DNA of 64,000 nt from Acetobacterium paludosum (GTDB taxonomy: Bacteria > Bacillota > Clostridia > Eubacteriales > Eubacteriaceae), in NCBI RefSeq assembly GCF_008086595.1, contig NZ_RXYA01000012.1:96494-160493 (forward strand). The letters are read 5' to 3'. Position 1 is the first letter of the stretch; the number at the start of each line of letters is the position of its first letter. Below are positions 25,526-34,741 of this stretch, piece after piece. Position numbers and translations under genes: made by a program. Under the pieces are notes generated by a model that ran no database searches, was not told the origin of the DNA, and saw nothing but the letters and a program-made list of their open reading frames with translations.

Positions 25526-27256
25526 ATGAATCAGCGAACCGAAGATATTATCAACCGTGCGGTTATTATCAACCGTCTCGACAGCATCACCGGTGAAATG
25601 GGAATCGCTCTGGAGCATTCCGCCCATTCACCGATTTTTGCCGAGGCCTGCGATTTTGCCTGCTGTATCTGCGACAAAGATGGAGAACTGGTGTCCCAAA
25701 TCAGCGGGATTCCGATTCTGGCAACTGCAGGCGCCTTCAGCGTCAAGGCTCTGTTGAGAAAATACGGCCATCATATCGACGACGGCGATGTTTTCATCAT
25801 CAACGATCCTTACGATGGCGGGAACCATCTTCCGGATATTGGCATCATCACCCCGGTTTTTTATGACGGCGAACTGCTCTTCTTCAGCGTCAGCCGGGCC
25901 CATCACGGGGATATTGGTGGTTCCACTGCCGGCAGCTACAATCCCAAGGCGACTGAGATTTTCCAGGAAGGAATTCGCATTCCGCCGACAAAATTAATGA
26001 AAAACAATGAAATGATCGACGATGTGCTGGCGTTAATCGCTTTGAATACCCGGAATCCGGAGATGCTCACCAGTGATTTTCTAGCGCAGATCGGTTCCAA
26101 CCGGGTGGCCGCTAAACGGATCCGGGAAATGCTGGAAACCTATTCGGTGGCGACAGTCAAAAAAGCGGTACAGGATACCATGGAGCAGACAGAAGCCCTT
26201 ACGAGACAACGCATTGCCGCGGTGCCGGACGGAACCTATGCGGCAGTTGATTATATTGATGATGACGGCTTTCAGGAAGAACCGGTTAAAATTGCCGTTT
26301 CCGTCACGATAAAAGGCGATCGGCTGCTGGTGGACTTTGCAGGGACCGACCCCCAGGTCAAAGGCTTCATCAACACCTCAGTGGTCACCGCAACCTGTGC
26401 TTCTGGTATCGCCGTATTGTGGTTTTTGGGCAAGGATATTCCTCGAAACGGCGGAGCATTCCGCTGCATCGATGTCAATCTGCCCAAAGGTTCACTGGTC
26501 AATCCCAATGAACCGGCACCGATGACACTCTGCACCTTGACGCCCGCCAGTGAAATCATCGGAACAATTTTTCAGGCGCTGGATCAGGCCGTATCAGGGC
26601 GGGTTTCAGCAGGCTACCATCGCTATCTGGGACCATCCTATTATGGGGTGGATGCCAGAACGGACCGTTATTACGTGGGCTTTTCTTTTTGCTCTCTGGG
26701 CAGCGGCGGAGCCATGGAAGGGAATGACGGCAAGCCTTATATGGCAACCTTGTCGAATTTCGGCGGGGTCAAGGCGCCGAATATTGAATCCAATGAAGTG
26801 CAGTATCCCCACATCACCCTTTATCATGAAATGGATACGGATACCGCCGGTGCCGGAGAGTATCGCGGTGGCTGCGGCATGAAATATGCTTTTGAGCTCT
26901 ATGCCGAACAAAGCGATATCGTCAATTTCGGAGACGGTGTCAAATTCGCCCCGTATGGGCTCAGAGGCGGACATCAAGGAAGTCTCAATCGAAGCGTTTT
27001 TGTTCATGATGGCAAAGAAACGGTGATGGAAAGCAAGGAAGCGCCCCGACACGCAACCAAGGGTGATCAGGTTTGCTTGAACACCAGTGGCGGCGGCGGT
27101 TGGGGAGACCCGCTGAAACGACCGGCCGGGAAGGTCTATGATGATGTCCAAGACGAGATCATATCTCTGGAAACCGCCGAAAAAGTTTATGGGGTGGCCA
27201 TCACCAAAAACGGTATTGATTTAGAAAAAACGAAAAAATTGCGAGGAATCCGATGA
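25526..27256 (+). CDS. Hydantoinase/oxoprolinase family protein, HyuB subunit
   Basis: A 576-residue HyuB-type catalytic subunit. Typical segments are the N-terminal GEMGIALEHSAHSPIFAEA, NDPYDGGNHLPDI, the SRAHHGDIGG histidine block and the C-terminal GGGGWGDPLKR. ATG 25526 follows AAAGGAGGTATTGTAGC, which lies inside the end of hyuA; upstream in-frame codons belong to the hyuA overlap. It ends in an ATGA overlap with ubiX. Confidence 0.93.
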   Translation: MNQRTEDIINRAVIINRLDSITGEMGIALEHSAHSPIFAEACDFACCICDKDGELVSQISGIPILATAGAFSVKALLRKYGHHIDDGDVFIINDPYDGGNHLPDIGIITPVFYDGELLFFSVSRAHHGDIGGSTAGSYNPKATEIFQEGIRIPPTKLMKNNEMIDDVLALIALNTRNPEMLTSDFLAQIGSNRVAAKRIREMLETYSVATVKKAVQDTMEQTEALTRQRIAAVPDGTYAAVDYIDDDGFQEEPVKIAVSVTIKGDRLLVDFAGTDPQVKGFINTSVVTATCASGIAVLWFLGKDIPRNGGAFRCIDVNLPKGSLVNPNEPAPMTLCTLTPASEIIGTIFQALDQAVSGRVSAGYHRYLGPSYYGVDARTDRYYVGFSFCSLGSGGAMEGNDGKPYMATLSNFGGVKAPNIESNEVQYPHITLYHEMDTDTAGAGEYRGGCGMKYAFELYAEQSDIVNFGDGVKFAPYGLRGGHQGSLNRSVFVHDGKETVMESKEAPRHATKGDQVCLNTSGGGGWGDPLKRPAGKVYDDVQDEIISLETAEKVYGVAITKNGIDLEKTKKLRGIR

Positions 27257-27813
27257 AAATTGCGGTCGGAATAACAGGAGCCTCTGGCGTTATCTACGGC
27301 ATTCGGCTTTTGGAAGCATTAAGGGAAACGGATAACCAGGTATCCCTCATTCTCAGTGATTGGGGGAGTAAAACCATTGCCCTGGAAACAAATTACAGTG
27401 CGGAATATGTGTGCTCTCTGGCAGATAGCGTCTACGACAGCCACGATTTGGCGGCCGCTGTTTCCAGCGGTTCCTACGGCACGGAGGCCACTGTGATCGC
27501 TCCCTGCAGCATGAAAACCCTGGCCGGCGTTGCCAATGGCTTCAGTGATAATCTGATCGTCCGAATTGCGGATGTGGCTTTAAAGGAGCGCCGGCCTTTG
27601 GTTCTGATGGTGAGAGAAACCCCGCTGACGCTAATCCACCTGCGAAACATGACCGCCGTCACCGAAGCCGGCGGCATCATCCTACCGCCGATGCCGGGTT
27701 TTTACCACAAGCCCCAGACCATCGATGACGTCATCAACCAAAGCGTCGGTAAGGTTTTCGATTTGCTGCGCATTCCCAACCATCTTTTCAGACGCTGGGG
27801 AGAGAGCGAATGA
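27253..27813 (+). CDS. ubiX: UbiX family flavin prenyltransferase
   Basis: A 186-residue flavoprotein that prenylates FMN to the cofactor required by UbiD. The N-terminal GITGASGVIYGIRLLEAL and the later PCSMKTLAGVANG and VRETPLT motifs are diagnostic. It overlaps hyuB by four bases and lpdD by four bases, so translation is coupled. Its presence in the operon supports UbiD being an active prenyl-FMN enzyme. Confidence 0.96.
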   Translation: MKIAVGITGASGVIYGIRLLEALRETDNQVSLILSDWGSKTIALETNYSAEYVCSLADSVYDSHDLAAAVSSGSYGTEATVIAPCSMKTLAGVANGFSDNLIVRIADVALKERRPLVLMVRETPLTLIHLRNMTAVTEAGGIILPPMPGFYHKPQTIDDVINQSVGKVFDLLRIPNHLFRRWGESE

Positions 27814-28154
27814 AACTGACAGTGGGCAGCGGGCCGACCGCGCTTAAATATCAGATCACGCTGGCCGGAGCCGATGTGCTGATTCTGGTGACTGGAGGAG
27901 CAGCCCACATCGGCTGCACAGCCGTGGGCGATGATGGCCGGCTCAGCGTTTATACCGCAATAGAGCACCGGGATGATTCTCTGGCTATTCCCCTGGCGAG
28001 AAGGGTGTCCGAGACATTCCACTGCGTCTGCACCGTCTGCGCCGGCTTCCATCTGGATGATATTGAAAGAGCGGACATCGGACAGGTGCTGGTCAATGGG
28101 CAAGAGGGCATCAGACAGGTGATTGCGATGATAGAGATGGCGAAAACAAGATGA
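27810..28154 (+). CDS. LpdD-like small protein of UbiD decarboxylase operons
   Basis: A 114-residue protein with the pattern TGGAAHIGCTAVG (about 28-40) and a Cys pair in CVCTVCAG. It resembles LpdD, the small partner of gallate decarboxylase, thought to help prenyl-FMN loading. No signal peptide or membrane helix. It is the last gene of the operon; a terminator begins 10 bases after its stop. Assignment is from memory of the GG-HIG motif and context. Confidence 0.75.
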   Translation: MKLTVGSGPTALKYQITLAGADVLILVTGGAAHIGCTAVGDDGRLSVYTAIEHRDDSLAIPLARRVSETFHCVCTVCAGFHLDDIERADIGQVLVNGQEGIRQVIAMIEMAKTR

Positions 28155-28164
28155 CAGCATCATA

Positions 28165-28194
28165 AAAACCGCATTCGGGAGGATGCGGTTTTTT
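28165..28194 (+). terminator. Terminator of the ubiD cluster
   Basis: AAAACCGCAT (28165-28174) pairs with ATGCGGTTTT (28183-28192), then more T. Confidence 0.9.
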
Positions 28195-28244
28195 GACGGA
28201 GTGGATTGATTTTGATGGCGATTTCAGAGTAAATCAGGAGATGA

Positions 28245-28508
28245 GTTTGTTCTGAAAATATTGGATTCAATAATTATTTCCAGATTTCTGATGATGTCAG
28301 CAAAGGCAGAATCAGCGAAAGCGACTATGCGGTTTTTGAGATTGACCATACGGCTGAAGCAGTTCAGCAGGCCTGGCATGAAATATTTCAGGAACTGAGC
28401 AACCATGGTTATGAGATGGATGGCTCGAAACCGATCATGGAAAGATATGCGGCCAAAATGGTCAAAAAACATCAGTGTGAGATTTGCGTGCCGATCGTTA
28501 GTCGATGA
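28245..28508 (+). pseudogene. Relic of a GyrI-like effector-binding domain
   Basis: An open stretch of about 87 codons with no start codon or ribosome site reads like the C-terminal effector domain of AraC- or MerR-type regulators (AVFEIDHTAEAVQQAWHEIF, then CEICVPIV). A TGA at 28242-28244 breaks the frame upstream, and no DNA-binding domain is found. The 3' end overlaps the end of the convergent ecsC-like gene by 11 bases. It is probably a decayed regulator. Confidence 0.55.
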
Positions 28509-29313
28509 TGCCAGCCGGATTGAGCTTGGAAAGCAGATAACGCTTCTTATACTTGATCCGGGTGTATTTGCCGATTTTATTGACCATCAAGGGATTGACC
28601 ACGCCGCCGATGACGCCCACGATGGGCAGCCCCTGGATAAATTTGGCAGTCAGCAGGGTGTTGGATAAAAGATCGGAAGTTTCCTTCATAACCGCTTTCA
28701 GATCAATGTCTATCGGCGTATCGGCATCAATAGCCTTGCCTAAACGCTCGATTTTCTGATCATAAACTTTTCGCAGATCCTCTTTAGTCATGGCGGCACA
28801 GATCAGATACAGGATGTACGCTTTTTCCTCATTGGAGGTGTAATGGTAGCCGTAAGACAGAGCAATTTCATTGATGGTTTTGATGATGACGCCAAGAAAC
28901 AGCGGGATATCCGGAAGCCCAATCCCCAGCAAGCCCAGAACGGCGCCTTCGATTGCCGCAATGGATTCATTGATGGTTTTGGACTGCTTTGAGGATTTAT
29001 CCAGCGTTTTCAGATGTTTTTTACTCATATATTTTTCAAGTGCGTAATTATTTAAATCGTATTCCACATCGATGTTATCCTTGTTGTATGTTTTTTCGAT
29101 GAGACTGTTTGCTTTTTCGAACACCAAATGAAAGCCCATGTAGAAGGCCGTGTCCAGGGTGGCTTGTAGTTTTTCCGGTATTTTAGCCTGGATTTTATTG
29201 ACCACAGGAGTGAAGTTTGATTTGATAAACGGACTGTCTTTCTGATTCAAAAACTTCTGCTCCTGTTTTTCAAGAATCGTCAGCTGTTTGGTCAGGATAA
29301 GGTCTTTCTTCAT
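28498..29313 (-). CDS. EcsC family protein
   Basis: A 271-residue protein of the EcsC family, named after the third gene of the Bacillus ecs ABC operon; its role is unclear. The signature is GLPDIPLFLGVIIKTINEIA with the following YGYHYTSNEEKAYIL, plus glycine-rich hydrophobic patches (GAVLGLLGIG, IVGVIGGVVN) that may dip into the membrane. No ABC genes are adjacent, so it is not in an ecs operon. GGAG precedes the ATG. Confidence 0.85.
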   Translation of the reverse strand: MKKDLILTKQLTILEKQEQKFLNQKDSPFIKSNFTPVVNKIQAKIPEKLQATLDTAFYMGFHLVFEKANSLIEKTYNKDNIDVEYDLNNYALEKYMSKKHLKTLDKSSKQSKTINESIAAIEGAVLGLLGIGLPDIPLFLGVIIKTINEIALSYGYHYTSNEEKAYILYLICAAMTKEDLRKVYDQKIERLGKAIDADTPIDIDLKAVMKETSDLLSNTLLTAKFIQGLPIVGVIGGVVNPLMVNKIGKYTRIKYKKRYLLSKLNPAGIID

Positions 29314-29430
29314 TTTTGTAACTCCAATCGGTAGATTTGATGAATGTATTGTATCATTATTTGTTTAATAAAGACTGTGGTAGAAATATGATTTTAATAG
29401 TATAAGTATTGAAATAAAAGACAATAACAT

Positions 29431-29459
29431 TTGCACCGTTTAACAGAGTGGTGTAAAAT
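29431..29459 (+). promoter_or_regulatory. Promoter of the GNAT/PEBP genes
   Basis: TTGCAC (29431-29436) and TAAAAT (29454-29459) at 17 bases, 50 bases before the acetyltransferase start. Confidence 0.55.
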
Positions 29460-29508
29460 TTATTCAATGGAATATTCCAAAACGCAACCCGGAAGGAGAA
29501 CGGATAAA

Positions 29509-30033
29509 ATGAAGAACATTGAGACCAAAAACCTGTTGTTAAGACCATTAACCATGGAAGACACAGCCGACGTTTTTGCCTATTCTAAAAGCAAAAATGT
29601 TGGTCCTCGGGCGGGCTGGAAGCCCCATGAAACAATCGAGGAAACAGCAGAGATCATGAAGACAATCTTTGTTGGCCAGGAAAATATCTGGGGGATTGAA
29701 AAAGAGAAACAGATTATCGGATCAATCGGATTGATTGAAGATCCCCATCGGCAGAATGATCAGGCACGGATGCTGGGCTACGCTCTGAGCGAGGATCATT
29801 GGGGGCAGGGCCTGATGACGGAAGCTGCCAGAGCCGTGCTGGCATATGGTTTTGACACCCTCGATCTCAGTCTGATTTCGGTCGTGCATTATCCATTTAA
29901 CCTGGGATCCCAGCGGGTGATTGAAAAATGCGGTTTTCTTTACGAAGGTACAATCCGACGGGCGGAAAAGATCTATACCGGTGAAATCCGGGATATCAAA
30001 GCTTATTCTATATCCAGCGAAGAATTCCGGTGA
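29509..30033 (+). CDS. GNAT family N-acetyltransferase (RimJ/RimL type)
   Basis: A 174-residue acetyltransferase. The N-terminal ETKNLLLRPLTMEDTADVF and the acetyl-CoA loop region HWGQGLMTEAARAVLAYGF are typical of RimJ/RimL-like enzymes, followed by NLGSQRVIEKCGF. The acceptor is unknown. ATG 29509 follows GGAAGGAGAACGGATAAA; upstream in-frame codons back to 29431 cover the promoter and are rejected. The next gene starts five bases after the stop. Confidence 0.93.
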   Translation: MKNIETKNLLLRPLTMEDTADVFAYSKSKNVGPRAGWKPHETIEETAEIMKTIFVGQENIWGIEKEKQIIGSIGLIEDPHRQNDQARMLGYALSEDHWGQGLMTEAARAVLAYGFDTLDLSLISVVHYPFNLGSQRVIEKCGFLYEGTIRRAEKIYTGEIRDIKAYSISSEEFR

Positions 30034-30037
30034 AGAT

Positions 30038-30511
30038 ATGAAAAATCTGGAAATAAAAAGCCCATCGTTTGAAAATAATGGAAACATACTCAAAAAGCAT
30101 ACAGGGTTTGATGCCGACATGTCGCCTGAGTTCCAATTATTGAATCTTTGCGCTGAGACGAGTTCGCTTGCCATCATCATGGACGATTTGGATATTCCCT
30201 TCATAAAGGAATTTAATCATTGGCTAATATGGAATATTCCCAAAACAGATAAAATACCGGAGAATATACCGTCTGGTTCACCGGTATTTTCGTTTCAGCA
30301 GGCGATGCAAGGTGTTGGATATGGTGTAAACCGGTATCGCGGACCGAAGCAGCCTTTTTTTGTCAGAAATAGCCATCGATATGTTTTTCGCTTTTATGCA
30401 CTTGACTGCTTTTTAGATTTGGATAACAGCGCCAGAAAGAAAGATTTGCTGGAAGCGATGGGCGGACATATCCTCCAAACGGGAAGCATCATTGGTAAAT
30501 ACAAGAGATAA
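30038..30511 (+). CDS. YbhB/YbcL family PEBP-like protein
   Basis: A 157-residue phosphatidylethanolamine-binding-protein homologue of the bacterial YbhB/YbcL kind. Ligand-site motifs are MDDLDIP (DDPDAP-like), HWLIWNIP and YRGPKQPFF. Its ligand is unknown. ATG 30038 is four bases after the acetyltransferase stop; GAAGATATG gives only a weak ribosome site, so coupling is likely. Confidence 0.9.
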   Translation: MKNLEIKSPSFENNGNILKKHTGFDADMSPEFQLLNLCAETSSLAIIMDDLDIPFIKEFNHWLIWNIPKTDKIPENIPSGSPVFSFQQAMQGVGYGVNRYRGPKQPFFVRNSHRYVFRFYALDCFLDLDNSARKKDLLEAMGGHILQTGSIIGKYKR

Positions 30512-30538
30512 GAACTATATTCAGTAGGGGTGAATGAA

Positions 30539-31159
30539 ATGTGTGGACGTTATATTCTGTTTTCCGATAAAGAGGAAAGAGCGATCAAGGCGATTGTTGA
30601 AGAAGTCAATAAAAAGTATCACACGGTGATCAAAAAAGGCGATATTTATCCAACCGATCTGGCACCGGTTTACGCACTGCGGCCGGATCAGCGGGGAATG
30701 GATCTGGAGTTGAAGCGATGGGGGTATAATCGGCAGTTTGGGAAAAAAAAGACCCTGCTGATTAATGCCCGGTCCGAAACGGTGCTGGAAAAAGCTGCTT
30801 TCCGGGATGACTTTCTGAATCGGCGATGCCTGATTCCGGCTGTCGCCTTTTACGAATGGAACGAGGAAAAAGAGAAATTCCGGTTTAGCGGTACGGATGA
30901 GCTGATTTATCTCGGAGGCTTCTATCATGGACAGACAGAGGGCTCGGATGCGTTTCTGATTATGACAAAACCGTCGGTGGAAACGGTGGCGCAAATCCAC
31001 AATCGGATGCCGGTGTTGATTCCGGCCGATCTGGCAATGGACTTTCTTTATTCCACTGAAACAGCGCTAAAAATCATCGCGGAAAACCGGGTTACCCTCA
31101 AAAGGAAATTGATTGAGGGTGAAAAACAAGGCAGTTTCATCGGTTTAACAGAGGATTGA
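30539..31159 (+). CDS. SOS response-associated peptidase, SRAP family (YedK/HMCES)
   Basis: A 206-residue SRAP protein, which protects abasic sites in single-stranded DNA by forming a covalent link through its N-terminal cysteine. The protein begins MCGRY, so after Met removal Cys2 becomes the nucleophile; this decides ATG 30539 over the GTG at 30530. NARSET (about 77), FYEW (about 105) and the catalytic His in HNRMPV are present. AGGGG at 30526-30530 is the ribosome site. Confidence 0.95.
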   Translation: MCGRYILFSDKEERAIKAIVEEVNKKYHTVIKKGDIYPTDLAPVYALRPDQRGMDLELKRWGYNRQFGKKKTLLINARSETVLEKAAFRDDFLNRRCLIPAVAFYEWNEEKEKFRFSGTDELIYLGGFYHGQTEGSDAFLIMTKPSVETVAQIHNRMPVLIPADLAMDFLYSTETALKIIAENRVTLKRKLIEGEKQGSFIGLTED

Positions 31160-31177
31160 TCCACCGCGTAATTATAT

Positions 31178-31895
31178 TCAAGGGTTCATGCATACACTTG
31201 AAAGAAAACCAAAAAGATTGCAGATCGTTTCATCCAGCAACTGGGGTGCGTTTTCCATATGCCAAGCCAGACCTCTGTCATTTCTGAAAATGGCAAAGGC
31301 GGCTGTTACACCACAATCATTGATTTTTTCATACCCTTCTTCCAGAGCGCCGGAAATTACGATGATCGGAATATGCTGTTTCTTTCCGTGCTTGCCAACC
31401 CCTGAAATCACTTTTCCCATCACACTTTGAGCATCGGTTTTTCCCTCTCCGGTGATGATCAGATCGGCATCTTTCTGAGGACCGTACACCGCCGCTGATC
31501 CCCAGAATTATTTTCCGGAATCCCCGATTGATCACTGCGTCAACAATCATCTCGCCGGTGCCGTAAGTACTGGTAATCAACGGATTGCGTTCATCCGAGT
31601 TGAGAAGCGGCAATCCGGAAGCTGTTGCCATCTCAATAACCGCTATCTCTCCGTTCAAAATGCCATACTCTACCATAATTTCCCTGAACAATGGGTCTTT
31701 TGCCTTGATTTTTACAATTTCACCGGATCGGTGTTTAACCAGTACGTCCACCAGACTTTCGCCTCCATCTGAGATAGAAATTTTAATGATTTCGGTAGTA
31801 GGCATGATCTTAAGAATTGCACTTTCTGCGATGTTACAAACCTCGGCAGCTGATAAAGATCCCTTGAAAGAATCCGGGGCAATCACTATTCTCAT
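31178..31895 (-). pseudogene. Decayed glycerate kinase copy
   Basis: A broken copy of the intact glycerate kinase at 33561-34703. The first 135 or so residues (MRIVIAPDSFKGSLSAAEVC to RKIILGI) and the last 100 are kept in different frames. Comparison with the intact copy shows two internal deletions. One, after the IILGI codons, joins to SAAVYGPQ with a frameshift; another in-frame deletion of about 70 codons lies between YGPQK and DADLIITGEGKTD. The promoter and ribosome site upstream are still conserved. Confidence 0.9.
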
Positions 31896-32105
31896 TTTGT
31901 GGTCTCCTCTTTAAATTTTCTTCGGGCTTTTTTAAAAAACAATAACATGGGTAACAACAAGGTCCCATGCTATTATTGATGATTTTTTCGCTATTCGTAA
32001 AATATAAGCATAAACCGATACCAAAGTGTGATGATTCAGTTTTATAATTCCAGCAAAATACCATTAATTATACCCAATATGAAATAGTTTTCAATGGCAA
32101 TTTTG
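31896..32105 (-). repeat. Duplicated 5' region of the glycerate kinase locus (copy A)
   Basis: This segment matches, almost base for base, 34704-34793 plus 35670-35806 of copy B. It contains a hairpin with T run (31934-31978, on the minus strand) and a promoter: minus-strand TTGAAA (+ 32089-32094) and TATAAT (+ 32067-32072), 16-base spacer. In copy B an alpha/beta hydrolase gene lies between these two parts. Confidence 0.85.
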
Positions 32106-32165
32106 AACGAATGTTGTTCGTTTTTACTGAACTTTTATAAACAATTCCATCAGTAGGAAAAGTAG

Positions 32166-32330
32166 ATGGCAAGAACGGCAGTGATAGAATCCTTTGAACA
32201 AAAGATTGAAAAAGCACAAATGGACGTAGTCAAAACAAAACAGAAGTATGATGCAGCAGTCACTAAACTTGTTCATGTATGGCATTCTGAAACGGAGGAC
32301 CGGTTCTGTTGTGCAAATACCTATTGTTAG
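32166..32330 (+). pseudogene. Short coiled-coil ORF, possible mobile-element relic
   Basis: A 54-codon frame starting MARTAVIESFEQKIEKAQ, a charged helix resembling small proteins of conjugative elements (DUF4315-like). The normal coiled coil stops after about 37 residues and runs into an unrelated cysteine-containing tail, so it looks truncated. There is no strong ribosome site. It lies at the end of the copy A repeat and its stop overlaps the end of cdaR. Confidence 0.3.
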
Positions 32331-33529
32331 AATACAGAAGATCCATCCTTTCTATCTTCTCGCTGATCTACTGTTTTGTTCAATTCTTCATAATGAGTTA
32401 AAATAATCATAAATAAGAGATTATTATTACCGCTGCACTTGAGCGAAAAACCGAGACACTCTTCCATTTTCTTTTTCCTGAAAATGACGGTGTTCTTGTG
32501 TATAAACAGGTCGCTTGCAACCTTTTCAAACTGAAAATGATAATCAAAGATTTTTCTCATGGTTATCATGGCATCTTCTGTCCCTTTGCCAAAACGAGAC
32601 TGGATTTTTTGAAGATAAGGTTTAATTGTCAATGTTAAGATTTCTGGATCCAGTTGACTGTAAAGTCGCCAAAAATAATGGTGGTGGGCAAAATAAACAA
32701 ATTGGTCTTTTTTATAAACATTGCTTCGGTACAAGCCATATGCATCCCTGTAGGATTTTAAATACCCCTTGATTTCCGGATAATAGCCTCCGATAAAACA
32801 TTGCAAATCTTTTGCGTACCCGCGGATTATTTCTTCCAGATAGGTATTGATGGACTGTTCAATTGCCCAGGGCACTGTTTCTTTTATGGTCTTGAAAATT
32901 AGAATAAAACCACCAGACATCACAGACGAAATATCGTCTTTTAAATGCTTATCCGACATTTTAATCTGATTGAGAATTCTCTCTAGAAATCCCTTCTCAA
33001 GGGTTTGATGATTCGAACCAAAATTTAAAATAATAGCGACCCGACGGTTTTCCATATTGTAACCGATACGTTTTCCCCAATCCACAATTTCTTTCTGGCT
33101 GATGGTCATCTGGTCACTGATCAGGGTATTCAAAAAGATTTCTTTATCATTTCGGTGAGAGTAAAATCGGTTCATGGTTTCCTGCTGTTCAATGATCAGT
33201 TCCGCTGTCATTTTTACCAGCTTGCCGATGTTTCGGACTTCATCTGGATCACCAGTTATTCCCACCACACCGATAATATTTCCGGTTTTATCAACAATGG
33301 GCATATTGATTCCCGGCTTGACTCCCTGGAGTTTCTTTGATTCTTCTTCAGTTACTTCATAAGTCAGACAGTTTTGGATGACAAACATTGCTATCTCATG
33401 GAAGGTACCGAGGCGTTTTGAAGAACCGCTTCCAATAATGATGGCATTTTCATTCATGACATTTATATTATATCCAAGGCTAGTCATGACCTCATCGGCA
33501 ATCTTCTGAGCAATTTTCTTATCCAGCAT
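32327..33529 (-). CDS. CdaR-type sugar diacid / glycerate regulator
   Basis: A 400-residue transcriptional activator. The N-terminal diacid-recognition domain reads MLDKKIAQKIADEVMTSLGY and PIVDKTGNIIGVVGITGDPDEV; a GGDEF-like middle and a PucR-type C-terminal helix-turn-helix (HKNTVIFRKKKMEECLG) follow. CdaR proteins respond to glycerate or sugar diacids. Lying between an intact and a decayed glycerate kinase gene, it most likely controls them. AAGGAG precedes ATG 33529; 31 bases separate it from glycerate kinase upstream, so they may share a transcript. Confidence 0.93.
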   Translation of the reverse strand: MLDKKIAQKIADEVMTSLGYNINVMNENAIIIGSGSSKRLGTFHEIAMFVIQNCLTYEVTEEESKKLQGVKPGINMPIVDKTGNIIGVVGITGDPDEVRNIGKLVKMTAELIIEQQETMNRFYSHRNDKEIFLNTLISDQMTISQKEIVDWGKRIGYNMENRRVAIILNFGSNHQTLEKGFLERILNQIKMSDKHLKDDISSVMSGGFILIFKTIKETVPWAIEQSINTYLEEIIRGYAKDLQCFIGGYYPEIKGYLKSYRDAYGLYRSNVYKKDQFVYFAHHHYFWRLYSQLDPEILTLTIKPYLQKIQSRFGKGTEDAMITMRKIFDYHFQFEKVASDLFIHKNTVIFRKKKMEECLGFSLKCSGNNNLLFMIILTHYEELNKTVDQREDRKDGSSVF

Positions 33530-33560
33530 CTGTTTACTCCTTATTGGTCGATCTCAAGTT

Positions 33561-34703
33561 TCAAGGGATCATGCATATATTTAAAAGAAAACGGAAAAGA
33601 TTGCTGATTATTTCATCCAGCAATTGGGGGGCGTTTTCCATATGCCATTCCAGACCTCTGTCATTTTTGAACATGGCAAAAGCAGCAGTTACACCACAAT
33701 CATACGTTTTTTCATACCCTTCTTCCAGAGCACCTGAAATCACGATAACTGGAATATGCTGTTTCTTTCCGCGTTTTCCAACCCCAGAAATCACTTTTCC
33801 CATCATACTTTGAGAGTCGGTTTTTCCCTCTCCGGTGATGATCATATCCGCATCTTTTATGGCGGTTTCAAAGCCAGTTTCATCCAATACAATATCCAGC
33901 CCGGATTTTAATTCGGCATTGAAGAAAGCAACCAGAGGTAAGGCCATGCCGCCAGCGGCGCCAATTCCCTTCAAATCCATCAGCTTCTTTCCGGACTGCT
34001 GCTCCAGAAGCTGCCCAAAAACATGCAGTCCCTGATCCAGAAAAGCCACCATTTTCTCGTCGGCACCTTTCTGAGGACCATACACCGCCGCTGAACCCAG
34101 ATGTCCGCAGAGTATATTTTCAACATCGCATGCGATGGTTATTTCCACGCCCTGGAATCGGGCATCCACCTGACGAGTATCAATGGTCATCACCTGGCTC
34201 AGATTTTCACCACTTGGTGTCAGTAGCTGCTTGTCCCGGTCGTAAAAACGGATGCCCATGGCGCTGGCTACCCCCAATCCGCCATCGATGGTTGCGCTGC
34301 CGCCGATCCCCAGAATTATTTTCCGGCATCCTCGATTGATCACTGCGTCAACAATCATCTCGCCGGTGCCGTAAGTACTGGTAATCAACGGATTGTGTTC
34401 TTCTGGTTTGATAAGCGGCAAGCCGGAAGCTGTTGCCATCTCAATAACCGCTATCTCTCCGTTCAAAATGCCATACTCTACCATAATTTCCCTGAACAAT
34501 GGGTCTTTTGCCTTGATTTTTACAATTTCGCCGGATCGGTGTTTAACCAGCACGTCCACCAGACCTTCACCTCCATCTGAGATAGGAATTTTTATGATTT
34601 CGGTAGTAGGCATGATCTTAAGAATCGCACTTTCTGCGATGTTACAAACCTCGGCAGCTGATAAGGATCCCTTGAAAGAATCCGGGGCAATCACTATTCT
34701 CAT
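33561..34703 (-). CDS. Glycerate kinase (GarK/GlxK family)
   Basis: A 380-residue glycerate 2-kinase family enzyme that phosphorylates glycerate with ATP to 2- or 3-phosphoglycerate. Family segments are the N-terminal APDSFKGSLSA, PISDGGEGLVD, GIGGSATIDGGLG and TGEGKTDSQSMMGK. AGAGGAGACC precedes the ATG. An incomplete second copy lies at 31178. No transporter for glycerate is nearby, so the carbon source route is not shown. Confidence 0.95.
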   Translation of the reverse strand: MRIVIAPDSFKGSLSAAEVCNIAESAILKIMPTTEIIKIPISDGGEGLVDVLVKHRSGEIVKIKAKDPLFREIMVEYGILNGEIAVIEMATASGLPLIKPEEHNPLITSTYGTGEMIVDAVINRGCRKIILGIGGSATIDGGLGVASAMGIRFYDRDKQLLTPSGENLSQVMTIDTRQVDARFQGVEITIACDVENILCGHLGSAAVYGPQKGADEKMVAFLDQGLHVFGQLLEQQSGKKLMDLKGIGAAGGMALPLVAFFNAELKSGLDIVLDETGFETAIKDADMIITGEGKTDSQSMMGKVISGVGKRGKKQHIPVIVISGALEEGYEKTYDCGVTAAFAMFKNDRGLEWHMENAPQLLDEIISNLFRFLLNICMIP

Positions 34704-34741
34704 TTTGTGGTCTCCTCTTTAAATTATCTTCGGGCTTTTTT

